A DNA stretch of 64,000 nucleotides from Desulfocarbo sp964620595 (GTDB lineage: Bacteria > Desulfobacterota > Desulfarculia > Desulfarculales > Desulfarculaceae), in assembly GCA_964620595.1 (NCBI GenBank), contig CAZUHP010000006.1, forward strand, positions 1-64,000, in the 5' to 3' direction. The position numbers and the translations under genes were made by a program. Position 1 is the stretch's first letter. Every line of letters begins with the position of its first letter. The notes beneath the pieces were generated by a model. That model saw only the letters and a program-made list of their open reading frames with translations, made no database searches and was not told the origin of the DNA. Below are positions 17,314 through 27,542 of the stretch, piece after piece.

Positions 17314-17589
17314 GTGATGAGGCGACAAGTATACCTGCGCGGAGTGACCACCCTGGCCCTGGCCCCGGAAGACTGTGTGGGCTGCGGCGCCTGCGTCACG
17401 GTCTGCCCCCACCAGATCCTGACCCTGCGCCAGGGCAAGGTGGCCTGCCTGGACCGCGACGCCTGCATGGAATGCGGGGCCTGTGCCATGAATTGCCCCA
17501 CCGGCGCGGTGAAGGTGCAGGCCGGGGTGGGCTGCGCCACTGCGGTGATCGGCAGCGCTTTCCGCCGCAGCGGCGAGGCGTGCTGCTGA
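17314..17589 (+). CDS. hgcB: HgcB, ferredoxin partner of HgcA
   Basis: The protein is 91 residues. It is a dicluster ferredoxin with C21-V-G-C24-G-A-C27 then C31, and C51-M-E-C54-G-A-C57 then C61. The second carries the ECGAC motif characteristic of HgcB. It also has the conserved lone cysteine (C74) and a C-terminal cysteine pair (C90, C91), all features of HgcB rather than ordinary ferredoxins. It is thought to reduce the HgcA corrinoid and possibly bind Hg(II) at the cysteines. It begins 7 bp after hgcA, at GTG 17314 or ATG 17317, so the two are one transcript under the riboswitch candidate. Confidence 0.94.
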   Translation: MMRRQVYLRGVTTLALAPEDCVGCGACVTVCPHQILTLRQGKVACLDRDACMECGACAMNCPTGAVKVQAGVGCATAVIGSAFRRSGEACC

Positions 17590-17623
17590 AACACGCCTTT
17601 TCGCCCGCCGGCTTTTCGTTTTT

Positions 17624-17701
17624 GGCGACGGGGGGCGGCGACGGGGGGCGGCGACGGGGGGCGGGCGACGGGGGACGACGGGGGCGGAGAGGGGGGGGCG
17701 T
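17624..17701 (+). repeat. G-rich GGGGCGACGGGG tract (copy 4)
   Basis: Near-perfect GGCGACGGGG units follow the hgcB stop within 40 bp, and the tract ends at the convergent stop of the 17704 gene. The G-rich strand is the RNA-like strand of hgcAB. It may contribute to 3'-end formation of that mRNA (inference). Confidence 0.7.
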
Positions 17702-17703
17702 AT

Positions 17704-18063
17704 TCAGCCCAGGTTCTTGGGCAGGTCCTTTTCCAGGGCCAGGAAACCATCATCCAGGTCGTTGAGCAGGGTTTCGGCTTGGCTCAGCTTCCAGGAGCCG
17801 ATGGCATCCTCTATCCGCCGCCGCAGGTCCACCAGCCCCTGGCCGTGCCGGGCGATGGCCTGCTCCACCGCCGGGTCCAGGTCCCCCAACTGGCTCAGGT
17901 GCACCAGGTGATGCACCAGGTCAAACAGCGGCGGCGCGGGCTCGGCTTCGGCCAGGTCCGGGTCCAGGCCGGAGAACAGGCGGAACAAGCGGGGGAAGTC
18001 CTTGGCCAGCCCCTTCTTGTACATCGGCTCCACCCGTACCCTTATCTGCTGCCAGCGGCTCAT
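17704..18063 (-). CDS. Hypothetical protein, all-helical
   Basis: This 119-residue protein starts at the ATG preceded by AGGGAGG. I do not recognise a family. It is charged and predicted to be helical, with no signal peptide, membrane helix or cysteine motif. Its last third has alternating acidic and leucine residues (ETLLNDLDDGFLALEKDL). It is the third gene of a likely operon after the GNAT and ATP-grasp genes, 11 bp behind the latter. The shadow of the ATP-grasp gene extends this frame upstream, which I disregard. Confidence 0.7.
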   Translation of the reverse strand: MSRWQQIRVRVEPMYKKGLAKDFPRLFRLFSGLDPDLAEAEPAPPLFDLVHHLVHLSQLGDLDPAVEQAIARHGQGLVDLRRRIEDAIGSWKLSQAETLLNDLDDGFLALEKDLPKNLG

Positions 18064-18074
18064 GGTTCGCCTCC

Positions 18075-18848
18075 CTACAGCTCGCCCCGTAAAATCTTCT
18101 CCACCACGATGCGCCGCACGTCCAGGCCGGCCTGGCCCGGTCCCTTGTGCCCGTACTTCACGTTGAACTCCAGCACCAGGGGCCTGCCCTCCACCACGAT
18201 CACGTCCACTCCCACGTCGTCCAGGTTGCAGGTGCGCGCCGCCTCCACCGCCAGCTCCACCGCCTCGGGAGGCACCTCCCGGAAGTCCACCTGGCCGCCC
18301 TGGGCCAGGTTGGTGCGGAAGTCGCCCGGCTGGGAGCAGCGCCAGTAGCAGCACACCGGCTCGAACCCCACGCACACCACCCGCAGGTCGCGCTGGATGG
18401 GCAGGTACTCCTGGATATAGGCCGGCTGGTTGGCAGCCAGGTAGGACTCCAGCTCCGCCTCGTTGCGGATGAGGAACACCCCCAGCCCCCCGGCCGAGGC
18501 CCGCGGCGTCTTGGCGATGAAGGGGAACGAGAAGTGCGCCAGGATGTCGCGCCGCTGGTTGCCGTAGAACACCCGGGTGCGGGGGTGGGGCAGGCCGGCC
18601 AGCTCCAGCATGATGGTCTGCTTGATCTTGTCGCCCTCCAGGAGGTGGCTCTCCAGGGAGGGGAAGATGCGCTTGCCCAGGGCCTGGAGCTGGGCGGCAA
18701 AGGCCTGGGTGGGGTAGTAGACCGTCTTGGCCCGGCGGATCAGCTCCAGGTGCTCGGCCGGGTAGTCCGCCAGGTTGGGCCGCACCCCCAAGGTGAGTAT
18801 CTCCGGGAAGCGGGCCAGGCGCGCGCCGATGGCAATGGGCCTGGCCAC
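18075..18848 (-). CDS. ATP-grasp (RimK-like) ligase
   Basis: This 257-residue protein starts at a GTG two bases after the GNAT stop, with CAGGGAG as ribosome-binding site. ATP-grasp hallmarks are the lysine in FPFIAKTPRASAGGLGVF, the adenine-contacting segment YIQEYLPIQRDLRVV and the metal-binding VLEFNVKYGHKG. RimK-type enzymes join a carboxylate to an amine with ATP; neither substrate is evident here. The open frame continues upstream into the GNAT gene, but that part has no similarity to ATP-grasp proteins. It is co-transcribed with GNAT and the hypothetical gene. Confidence 0.82.
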   Translation of the reverse strand: MARPIAIGARLARFPEILTLGVRPNLADYPAEHLELIRRAKTVYYPTQAFAAQLQALGKRIFPSLESHLLEGDKIKQTIMLELAGLPHPRTRVFYGNQRRDILAHFSFPFIAKTPRASAGGLGVFLIRNEAELESYLAANQPAYIQEYLPIQRDLRVVCVGFEPVCCYWRCSQPGDFRTNLAQGGQVDFREVPPEAVELAVEAARTCNLDDVGVDVIVVEGRPLVLEFNVKYGHKGPGQAGLDVRRIVVEKILRGEL

Positions 18849-18850
18849 GC

Positions 18851-19333
18851 CTAGTACTCCCTGAGGTTCAGCACGAAGTTGGCGATATGCGGGCGCTCCT
18901 GCCAGCCGTGCTTCTTGTAGAACCCCCGGGCGTAGGATTCGCGGTTCTTGCCGGCGATCAGCATGAGCCGGGCGCAGCCCCGCTCGCGGGCCAACTCCTC
19001 CAGGTGTTGCAGGAGCCGGCCGCCCACGCCCTGGCCCCGGGCCGCGGCGGTTACGAAAAGCTCGCTCACATAGGCCTCGGGCCCGGGCAGCATGAGGTAG
19101 GGCAGAAAGTGCATGGCCGCGTAGCCCAACACCCGGCCCTCCCTGGATTCGGCCACCAGCACCAGGTGACCGCCGGCCTCCTGGGCCTCGCCCAGGCGCT
19201 GGGCCATGGCCGCCTCCACCTGGGCGGGGTCCTTTTCCCGCAGCCAGGCCAGCCAGGCCAACTCCTGCCACAGGGCCGCGATGGCCCCCATATCGTCGGC
19301 CGTGGCCGGACGGATGACAAGTTCGTCGTGCAT
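18851..19333 (-). CDS. GNAT-family N-acetyltransferase
   Basis: This 160-residue protein has the standard GNAT fold. IRPATADDMGAIAALW is the N-terminal strand and helix, YVSELFVTAAARGQGVGGRLL is the acetyl-CoA pyrophosphate loop (RGQGVG), and ESYARGFYKKHGW is the C-terminal motif. It transfers an acetyl group to an unknown amine. The start ATG at 19333 follows GGGGA and lies only about 19 nt after the RNase P RNA 3' end, so the operon may be transcribed through rnpB. It pairs with the downstream ATP-grasp gene. Confidence 0.86.
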   Translation of the reverse strand: MHDELVIRPATADDMGAIAALWQELAWLAWLREKDPAQVEAAMAQRLGEAQEAGGHLVLVAESREGRVLGYAAMHFLPYLMLPGPEAYVSELFVTAAARGQGVGGRLLQHLEELARERGCARLMLIAGKNRESYARGFYKKHGWQERPHIANFVLNLREY

Positions 19334-19351
19334 GGGTCCCCAGCAAAGAGG

Positions 19352-19730
19352 ACGGGACGGAGCCGGCCTGTAAGCCGAGTTCTGTTCCGGCCGCAAGCGG
19401 CCGGCGACGGTCATTCCTCTAGGACGCCGGTTGCCCGGCGCCTCCAGCGACCTACCCGGAGGCATCGGACGGGCCGCCCTCTGACGCCTCCCTATTTGGT
19501 CTTGCACCGGGTGGGGTTTGCCTAGCCGCGGACGTCACCGCCCGCGCTGGTGAGCTCTTACCTCACCGTTTCACCCTTACCGCCCCCAAGGAGCGGCGGT
19601 CTGTTTTCTGTGGCACTTTCCGTGGGGTCGCCCCCCCTGGCCGTTAGCCAGCACCCTGCCCTGTGGTGCTCGGACTTTCCTCCCGCTCTATTGCTAGAGC
19701 CAGCGACCGTCCAGCCGGCTCCGTCCCGAT
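19352..19730 (-). ncRNA. rnpB: RNase P RNA (class A)
   Basis: Read on the minus strand, the segment contains the conserved GAGGAAAGTCC near the 5' end, the AACGGCCAGGG and GTGCCACAGAAA elements, GGTGAAACGGTG, AGAGCTCACC, and AGAGGAATGACC toward the 3' end, closing with CGGCTTACA. Helix P1 forms between GGACGGAGCCGGC at the 5' end and GCCGGCTCCGTCC at the 3' end. RNase P RNA is the ribozyme that removes tRNA leaders. The length of about 375 nt is normal. A partial copy of its 5' end lies upstream at 19848-19926. Confidence 0.95.
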
Positions 19731-19847
19731 CTTTATCTGTTTTCTCCGCCAAGCCGCCGGATTCATCCCGGTTCGCTTAACGCCTTGGCTGCGTCCTGAT
19801 CGTCTCGCTGAGGCCCGGCGGCCATCATGATCCTGGTCATCCGGTGC

Positions 19848-19926
19848 AGAGCCAGCGACCGTCCAGCCGGCTCCGTCCCGATCTTTATCCGTTCTCCCCG
19901 CCAAGCCGCCGGATTCATCCCGGTTC
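19848..19926 (-). repeat. Partial duplication of the rnpB 5' end and upstream region
   Basis: About 79 bp here match 19696-19774 with roughly three or four mismatches, 152 bp apart in direct orientation. The copied block includes the P1 5' strand (GGACGGAGCCGGC), the following GGACGGTCGCTGG, and the sequence upstream of the rnpB 5' end. It therefore carries a second copy of the probable promoter region plus about 33 nt of RNA gene, but no RNase P core. It may be a tandem-duplication remnant or supply a second promoter (inference). Confidence 0.75.
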
Positions 19927-20021
19927 CCTTGGCGTCTTGGCGGGCGCACCCCAATTATATAACGGGACCCCGGCCAGGTCCCGTTATTTACCATGCGGTT
20001 GGTCTTGTTTGGATTGGGGGG

Positions 20022-20444
20022 CTATCTCTTGCCCAGGGCCTCGTCTATGGCCTGGTTCACCAGCTTGTCGGCCTCGTGGTTCAACTCGCGCCGCACGTGC
20101 ACGATGCTCACCGCCTCGAAGTCCTGCAACAACCGCTTGGCCCGTTCATAAAGGGGCTTCAGGTGGGGGCTCTTGACCTTGTACTGGCCGTTCAACTGGC
20201 GCACGATGAGTTCCGAGTCCAGGCGCACCTCCAGGCTGCGGCATCCCCGCGCCCGGGCCGCCTCCAGGCCCAGGATGAGTCCCCGGTACTCGGCCACGTT
20301 GTTGGTGGCCTCGCCCAGGTACTCCTTGAGCCGGGCCACCACCTCGCCGCCGGCCAGGCTCAGGACCGCGCCGGCACCAGCAGGGCCCGGGTTGCCCCGG
20401 GCCCCGCCGTCGGCGTTCAGGATCAGATGCGCGGCCTGGTCCAC
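20022..20444 (-). CDS. Ribonuclease HI family protein
   Basis: This 140-residue protein starts at a GTG sharing a base with the upstream stop codon. The RNase H carboxylates are visible: D in LNADGGARGNPG, E in NNVAEYRGLILGLE, D in VRLDSELIVRQL and D in NHEADKLVNQAID. It cleaves the RNA strand of RNA:DNA hybrids. The short form lacks the basic protrusion of E. coli RnhA and resembles the Sso/RnhC-like HI group common in this lineage. It is coupled to the zinc-ribbon coiled-coil protein upstream. Confidence 0.9.
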   Translation of the reverse strand: MDQAAHLILNADGGARGNPGPAGAGAVLSLAGGEVVARLKEYLGEATNNVAEYRGLILGLEAARARGCRSLEVRLDSELIVRQLNGQYKVKSPHLKPLYERAKRLLQDFEAVSIVHVRRELNHEADKLVNQAIDEALGKR

Positions 20445-21184
20445 TAGACGTCCTCGAAGTTCTCGGAATCGGCCCAGTAGATGATGCGGCGGCAGGAGGG
20501 ACAGGACATGATCTTGTCTTCGCGCTGCAGCTCGTTGAACTGCTGGGGAGGGAGCTGCATGCGGCAGATGAGGCAGGTTCCCTGGCGCACCGGGGCCAGG
20601 GCCACGCCCTGGCGGCGCTCGCGGATGAAGTCGTACTGGTCCATGAGGTCGCGCTCCACCCCGTCGCACAGGCCCAGGCGGTCCTTTTCCAGGCGGGCGA
20701 TCTCCTTGCCCACCTCCCGGTCCCGGTCCTCCAGCTTGGCGCGTTCCTCGGCGGCGGCGGCGTTGAAGGCCTGGAGTTCGGCCTCGGCCTGGCTCTTTTC
20801 AGCCTCCAGGGCCTCCTGCCGCTCCATCAGCTCCAAGAGCACCTCGTCGTTGCTCTTGAGCGCGTCCTTGCCCTCCTCTATCTCGGCGTTGGCCGCGCGG
20901 TATTCTTTCTGGGTCTTGGCGCCCATGAGCCGGTTTTCGGCCCGGCGCAGGCGGGTCCGTATGCTCTCGTTTTCGGCTTCCATGTCCTTGCGCCGCTTGA
21001 CCACCTCTTCCAACTCGGCCTTGGCCTTGTCCAGGGTGGCGCCCAGGCGTTCCTCTTCCTGGTTGAGCTCGGCCAGGCGGCCGGGGATGGCGTCGCGTTC
21101 GGTCTTCAGGTCGTACAGGACCTTGTCCACTGCTTGCAGGCGGACCAGAAGCCGCAGTTGTTCTACCAAGGTAAACCTCCTCAC
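20444..21184 (-). CDS. Coiled-coil zinc-ribbon protein (DUF164/CT398 type)
   Basis: The protein is 246 residues. A long coiled coil (about residues 10-185, rich in Glu, Lys and Leu heptads) is followed by a C4 zinc ribbon: C-L-I-C in GTCLICRM and C-P-S-C in MSCPSCRRII. Homologues from other bacteria (CT398, FlgZ-like) are implicated in contacts with secretion or flagellar components and sigma-54, but the role is unsettled. It overlaps the Nif3-like gene upstream by 4 nt and the RNase H gene downstream by one base, a common order in this group. Confidence 0.85.
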   Translation of the reverse strand: MRRFTLVEQLRLLVRLQAVDKVLYDLKTERDAIPGRLAELNQEEERLGATLDKAKAELEEVVKRRKDMEAENESIRTRLRRAENRLMGAKTQKEYRAANAEIEEGKDALKSNDEVLLELMERQEALEAEKSQAEAELQAFNAAAAEERAKLEDRDREVGKEIARLEKDRLGLCDGVERDLMDQYDFIRERRQGVALAPVRQGTCLICRMQLPPQQFNELQREDKIMSCPSCRRIIYWADSENFEDV

Positions 21185-22323
21185 CTGGCCTGGACCGGTT
21201 GCCAGGGGTCGGCCCCTCCGGTCCAGGGTACTACCTCACAGAAAAGCCCGGCCGCCTCCAGCATCTGGCTGAGGCGCCGGGCCCAGGGTTCGATGATGAC
21301 CGCCTCGGTCTGATAGTGGCCCAGGCAAACCAGGCACAGGCCCAGGTCCCGGGCCTGGTCGGCGGCGTGGTAACGGGCCTCGCCGGTGATGAGCACCTGG
21401 GCTCCGGCCGCCACGGCCTGGGGCAGCAGATCTCCGCCCGAGCCGCCCACTACCGCCACCCGTTCCACGGTCCGGGGCAGGGGTCCGGCCACCTGGGCCG
21501 CGGCGGCGCCCAGCTCCCGGGCCGCGGCGGCGATGAATTCCTCGCCGCCTTGGGGGCTCGGCAAGCGCCCCACCCGGCCCAGGCCGTAGCCGGCGGGGGG
21601 CTGCTTGAGCGGGTAGAGGTCATAGGCCGGTTCCTGGTAGGGGTGGGCCGCCATGAGCGCGGCCACCACCTGCCCGGCCCGGGCCAAGGGCACCAGGGTT
21701 TCCAGGCGCTCCTCGCCTACGGCCTCTTTCCGGCCGGGTTGGCCCAGGAAGGGTTTGCCCTCGGCCGGGGCCAGGAAGCTGCCGGTGCCGGGCGCGTGGA
21801 AGCTGCACTCGCGGTAGTCGCCGATCCGGCCCGCGCCGGCGGCGAACAGGGCCCGCGATACCTCCTCCAGGTGATCGGGCGGCACGAAGGTGACCAGCTT
21901 GGCCAGGCCCTGGTCGGTGGCCGGCACCAGCGGCCTGGTGTCCACCAGGCCCAGGCGTTGGGCCAGGGCGTGGTTCACCCCTCCCGGGGCCAGGTCCAGG
22001 TTGGTGTGGGCGGCGAACAGGGCCAGCCCCCCGGCCGCGGCCTGCACCAGGCGGGCGGTGGCGGGGTTGTCCAGGCGCAGATCGGCCAGCGGTTTGAACA
22101 GGGGAGGGTGGTGGGTGAGGAGCATGCCTACGCCGGCGGCCAGGGCCTCCTCCAGCAGGCGGGGGGTGAAGTCCAGGGCTACCCACACCAGGGCCGCCCG
22201 GGCCGCCGGGTCGCCTGCCAGGAGCCCCACCCGGTCCCACTCCTCGGCCGTCCAGGCCGGAGCCCACCGCTCCATCGCCTGTACTACGTCGCGCACCCGG
22301 GCTGTTTTTCGTTCTGGGGCCAT
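21181..22323 (-). CDS. Nif3-like dinuclear metal centre protein
   Basis: The protein is 380 residues, of the long form with a PII-like insert. Metal ligands are seen in MLLTHHPPLF (residues about 75-84) and in FAAHTNLDLAPGGVN, with the C-terminal VAVVGGSGGDLLPQA and ITGEARYHAA blocks. The family forms hexameric toroids with two metals per subunit and is often labelled GTP cyclohydrolase I type 2, although the physiological role is unknown. It is first in the operon with the zinc-ribbon and RNase H genes. A perfect 9-bp hairpin (22338-22363) lies 14 nt upstream of its ATG. Confidence 0.88.
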   Translation of the reverse strand: MAPERKTARVRDVVQAMERWAPAWTAEEWDRVGLLAGDPAARAALVWVALDFTPRLLEEALAAGVGMLLTHHPPLFKPLADLRLDNPATARLVQAAAGGLALFAAHTNLDLAPGGVNHALAQRLGLVDTRPLVPATDQGLAKLVTFVPPDHLEEVSRALFAAGAGRIGDYRECSFHAPGTGSFLAPAEGKPFLGQPGRKEAVGEERLETLVPLARAGQVVAALMAAHPYQEPAYDLYPLKQPPAGYGLGRVGRLPSPQGGEEFIAAAARELGAAAAQVAGPLPRTVERVAVVGGSGGDLLPQAVAAGAQVLITGEARYHAADQARDLGLCLVCLGHYQTEAVIIEPWARRLSQMLEAAGLFCEVVPWTGGADPWQPVQAR

Positions 22324-22450
22324 GGCCTCAATGAAGCGGGCGCCTCCTGTTACAGAGGCGCCCGGAGCTTGGCGGTGGACACCGGTCGTTTGAGCGTCAC
22401 ACTCCCCGACCTGGTGGCATCCACATTCATTTGCCGTCTCCTTGCATATT

Positions 22451-22527
22451 TGGTGGGCCCACCTGGCTTCGAACCAGGGACTATCCGGTTATGAGCCGGA
22501 GGCTCTACCAAGCTGAGCTATGGGCCC
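22451..22527 (-). tRNA. tRNA with CAT anticodon (Ile2 or elongator Met)
   Basis: The cloverleaf is complete: acceptor GGGCCCA pairs with TGGGCCC, the D stem is GCTC/GAGC, the anticodon stem TCCGG/CCGGA carries loop CTCATAA, the T stem CCTGG/CCAGG carries loop TTCGAAG, and CCA is encoded. The anticodon CAT reads either AUG, or AUA after lysidine modification. The A-rich 3' side of the anticodon loop and GGGCCC acceptor lean toward Ile2, but this cannot be settled from one tRNA. Confidence 0.93.
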
Positions 22528-22728
22528 CTTGAAACCAAAAACTGATTATCCCCGCGCACCCCTGGTCTGTCAAGGCCGGCCGGCTCCGCAGAGGACCGCG
22601 GACAGGCACGCCGCCCGCCGGCGCTTTTCTTGCGGCTCCGCCTCCCGTACAATTAACTTACCTGCCCCGCATTGGCCGCCCCTGCCTATGTCTGTCTTCA
22701 GCCGAGCTTCGCGCAAGGGAGGAGGGTC

Positions 22729-25148
22729 GTGCCCAAGCCCAATTGCAGTGACCAGGACGCTGCCTCGCCGGAGTCGCCAGCCCCGCCTTCCGCCGGCCCC
22801 AGCGGCCAACCCTCCGGGCCCGGCCTGGAGGCGCTGTCCGAGTTGGGCCGCTTGCTGAACCGCAGCAGTTCCCTGGACCAGGTGATCGCCCAGGCCCTGG
22901 AGCACCTGGTGGAGGCGGCCGGCTGCAACCTGGCCGTGTTCTACCTCATGGAAAACCAGCACCTGGTGTCGCGGGGCATGCGGTCCACCCCGCCGGGCGA
23001 TCAGGTTTGCCGGCGGTTGGCCCTGGGCGAATGCCTCTGCGGGCTGGCCGCCGCCGACCGCCGCCCCTTGTACGTCCGCGATCTGGCCGGTGAGCACCGC
23101 TGCACCCTGCCCAATTGCAGGGAGCAGGGGGTGGTTTCCTATGCCGGCCTGCCCTTGCTGGCCGGCGAGCGCAGGGTGGGCGCCTTGGCCGTGGGCTGGC
23201 CAGAGGCGCGGGCCGTGGAGGAGTGGGCGTCTTTTTGGGAGATTGCGGCCGGGCTGCTGGCCGCGGCGGTGAACAGGATACTCTCGCAGGAGGAGCTTGA
23301 ACGCAGCGAGGAGCGCTTCCACATCGTGTTTCACACCAGCCCCGACGCGGTTGCCCTCAGCCGCTGGCGGGACGGGGTGTTCGTGGAGGTGAACCAGGGA
23401 TTTTTGGAGGTGACCGGCTACAGCCGGGACGAGGTGCTGGGTCACGATTCCCTGGAACTTGGCTTGTGGGCCGATCCAGCCGAGCGGGCGCGGGTGCTGG
23501 AGGCCCTGGCCCGGGAAGGCCGGGTCAACAACCTGCAGGTCAATTTCCGCCTCAAGGATGACAATATCGCCACTGGCTTCATGTCGGCCAAGGTCATCAG
23601 CCTGGGGGGGGAGCGCTACATCCTTTCCTTCACCCGCGACATCACCGCCCTGAAGGAAGCGGAGCGCGCCCTCCGCCAGAGTGAGGAGAACTTCCGCCAA
23701 CTGGCCGAGAACGTGGACCAGGTGTTCTGGCTGCGCACGGCCAAGGACCCGGTGCGCTTCCTCTACATAAGCCCGGCCTTCGAGAAGGTGTGGGGCCGCC
23801 CGGCCCAGGACCTATACCGCGACCCGAGAACCTTGCTGGACACCATCCTGCCCGAGGACCGGGACAAGGTGGCCGCGGCCCTGAAGCAGCCCTTGGGGTC
23901 TTTTGAGCGGCATCTGGATTTCCGCATCCAGCGGCCCGACGGCTCCATCCGCTGGATACGCGCCCGCCGCTTTCCCATCACCGACCAGGGCGGGGCGGTC
24001 TACCGGGTGGCCGGCCTGGCCCAGGACGTGACCGAGCAGCGCCAGGCCAAGCAGGCGCTCATGGAGAGCGAGGACAAGCTGGCCGCGGTGATCAACTCGG
24101 TGGGCGAGATAATGTTCATGGTGGACGAGGACCTCACCGTGTTGTGGGCCAATGACCTGGCCCGGGCCACCTTCGGCTGGGGCCTGTTGGGTGCCCGTTG
24201 CTATGAACTAGGCATGGGGCGGAGCGAACCTTGCCAGCCCTGCCTGGTCCTGGAGACCTTGGCCGACGGCCAGCCCCACGAGCTGGAGATCTCCTGCCTG
24301 GTGGGCGGCCGCCACCTGGACTTGTGGGGGCGGGCCACGGTGGCGTCCCGCCGGGCTGACGGCAGCCCCAAGAGCGTGATGGTGGTCTACCGCGATGTCA
24401 CCGAGAAGAAGGCCCTGGAGGCGGAGGCCCTGCGCTCGGCGCACCTGGCCTCCATCGGCGAGCTGGCCGCCGGCGTGGCCCACGAGATCAACAACCCCAT
24501 CAACGGCATCATAAGCTGCGCCGAACTCCTGGACCAGGGCATCCAGAGCCCCCTGAGTCCAAAGGAACTCATCAGCCGCATCATCAAGGAGGGCGAGCGG
24601 GTGGCGGGCATCGTGCGCTCGCTCCTGTCCCTGGCCCGCGACAGCGGCCAGGCCATGGGTCCGGTGGATCTGCCGGCCATACTGGGCGATTGCCTGGCGC
24701 TCATCGAAACCCAGCTCAAAAAAGACGGTATCGTCCTCCAGGTGGACCTGCCCCCCGACCTGCCCCTGGTGTGGGGCAACGGCCACCAGATTCAGCAGGT
24801 GTTCTTGAACCTCATGTCCAACGCGCGCTACGCCCTGAACCAGAAGTACCAGGGCGCCCACCCGGACAAGCGCCTGCTCATCCAGGGCGGGCGGGTGGAG
24901 AGGGACAGCCGCTCCCTGGTGCGCTTGGCTTTCCGCGACCAGGGGGTGGGGCTCCCGCCGGGGGTGGCGGAGAAGGTGTTCGATCCTTTCTTTTCCACCA
25001 AGCCGCCGGGCCAGGGCACTGGCTTGGGGCTCAGCATCAGCCACGGCATCGTGGCTGTCCACGGCGGTGAGCTGCGCTTGAGCAGTCGGGAGGGTGAATA
25101 CACCGAGGTGGTGGTGGAACTGCCGGCCCATGGAGAAAAGGAGCAGGG

Positions 25149-25152
<4 letters not shown>
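22729..25152 (+). CDS. Sensor histidine kinase (GAF-PAS3-HisKA-HATPase)
   Basis: The protein is 807 residues. I chose the GTG at 22729 because AAGGGAGGAGGG directly precedes it; the frame opens earlier. A GAF domain (about 35-190, with several cysteines that could bind a cofactor) is followed by three PAS domains (about 200-310, 325-440 and 445-560), then HisKA with H585 in GVAHEINNPINGI, and an ATPase with NLMSNARYALN and the G boxes. There are no membrane helices. A candidate -10 (TACAAT, 22648-22653) lies about 75 bp upstream. It overlaps the sigma-54 response regulator by 4 nt, so the two form a classic NtrB/NtrC-type pair. Confidence 0.92.
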
Positions 25153-26861
<1,709 letters not shown>

Positions 26862-26863
26862 TG

Positions 26864-26915
26864 TGTGTAACACTACCTGCAACCAGAGTTACACATCGTA
26901 ACGGCCCGCTGTAAC
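26864..26915. promoter_or_regulatory. TGTGTAAC inverted repeat and third half-site
   Basis: TGTGTAAC (26864-26871) and GTTACACA (26888-26895) form a perfect 8-bp inverted repeat with a 16-bp spacer. Another TGTAAC occurs at 26910-26915. The block starts three bases after the stop of the sigma-54 regulator. The spacing suggests a dimeric protein site rather than an RNA terminator (no T tract follows). It could be an enhancer for the small Cys protein and chemoreceptor genes downstream (inference). Confidence 0.45.
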
Positions 26916-27111
26916 ATTTTTACCTACCTCCTGTAGCCGGCTTGAATCGTAGCTAGTGGGACTTGCTGGTTAAGCACCTGGTATGCAACAATAAAAATGA
27001 TAACGATTTGCAGTGAGCGTTTTGGCATGCAATTTGATTGTGAGACGAGACATCAGTCTGGCCGCGATACCCGGGGCGGTCTGGCCAGGAGCGCCGGCAA
27101 GGGGAGGGCTT

Positions 27112-27318
27112 TTGAGCGAACAGCGCCATCAGCAGGGTGGAGACGGCGGTCGGGCTGGTGGAGGCAAAGGTATCTGTCCCCTGGTGGCCCAGATGCGGCC
27201 GGAGTGCTTTTGCCACGAACTGAACAGCCAAAGCATAGAGCAGGCGGTGCGCTATTGCCTGGGTGATTATGGCCGCTGCCAGTATTACCGCCAACACAAG
27301 GAGCACCAAGACGAATAA
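27112..27318 (+). CDS. Small cysteine-rich protein
   Basis: This is a 68-residue candidate, starting at TTG 27112 after AAGGGGAGGG; a longer frame opens at GTG 27013 without a ribosome-binding site. The C-terminal half, CPLVAQMRPECFC, then a cysteine in AVRYCLGD and another in GRCQYY, gives a regular cysteine pattern. It looks like the small CxxCxC-type proteins seen beside signalling genes in related genomes (recollection, not a search). The N-terminal half is low-complexity Gly/Arg. It may bind a metal or iron-sulfur cluster. It lies between the sigma-54 regulator and the chemoreceptor. The rest of the gap to 27542 shows nothing else. Confidence 0.5.
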   Translation: MSEQRHQQGGDGGRAGGGKGICPLVAQMRPECFCHELNSQSIEQAVRYCLGDYGRCQYYRQHKEHQDE

Positions 27319-27542
27319 AAATCCGGTCCGGCCGGACTGGCTCCGGCCCTGGCCCTTTGCCTGTCTCGAAGCCGTGCTGCCCCCCGGTGCTGAGCGCGGC
27401 TATTTTCGTGGCGTGGGGCCGCCCGCCCCGCCCTGGCTGCCGGCAGGACCAGGGCAGGAGGCGGGCCGCGACCGGCAGGGTGATTTTTCCTTACTGAACT
27501 GAAGGAGCGGAGCGACAACCCCGTTGCCGATAGGAGGTGGAG

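Noticed and set aside
19550..20000. Short ORFs across rnpB and its duplicated end
   Set aside because: They read through the RNase P RNA and its partial copy. The similar translated strings reflect the DNA duplication.
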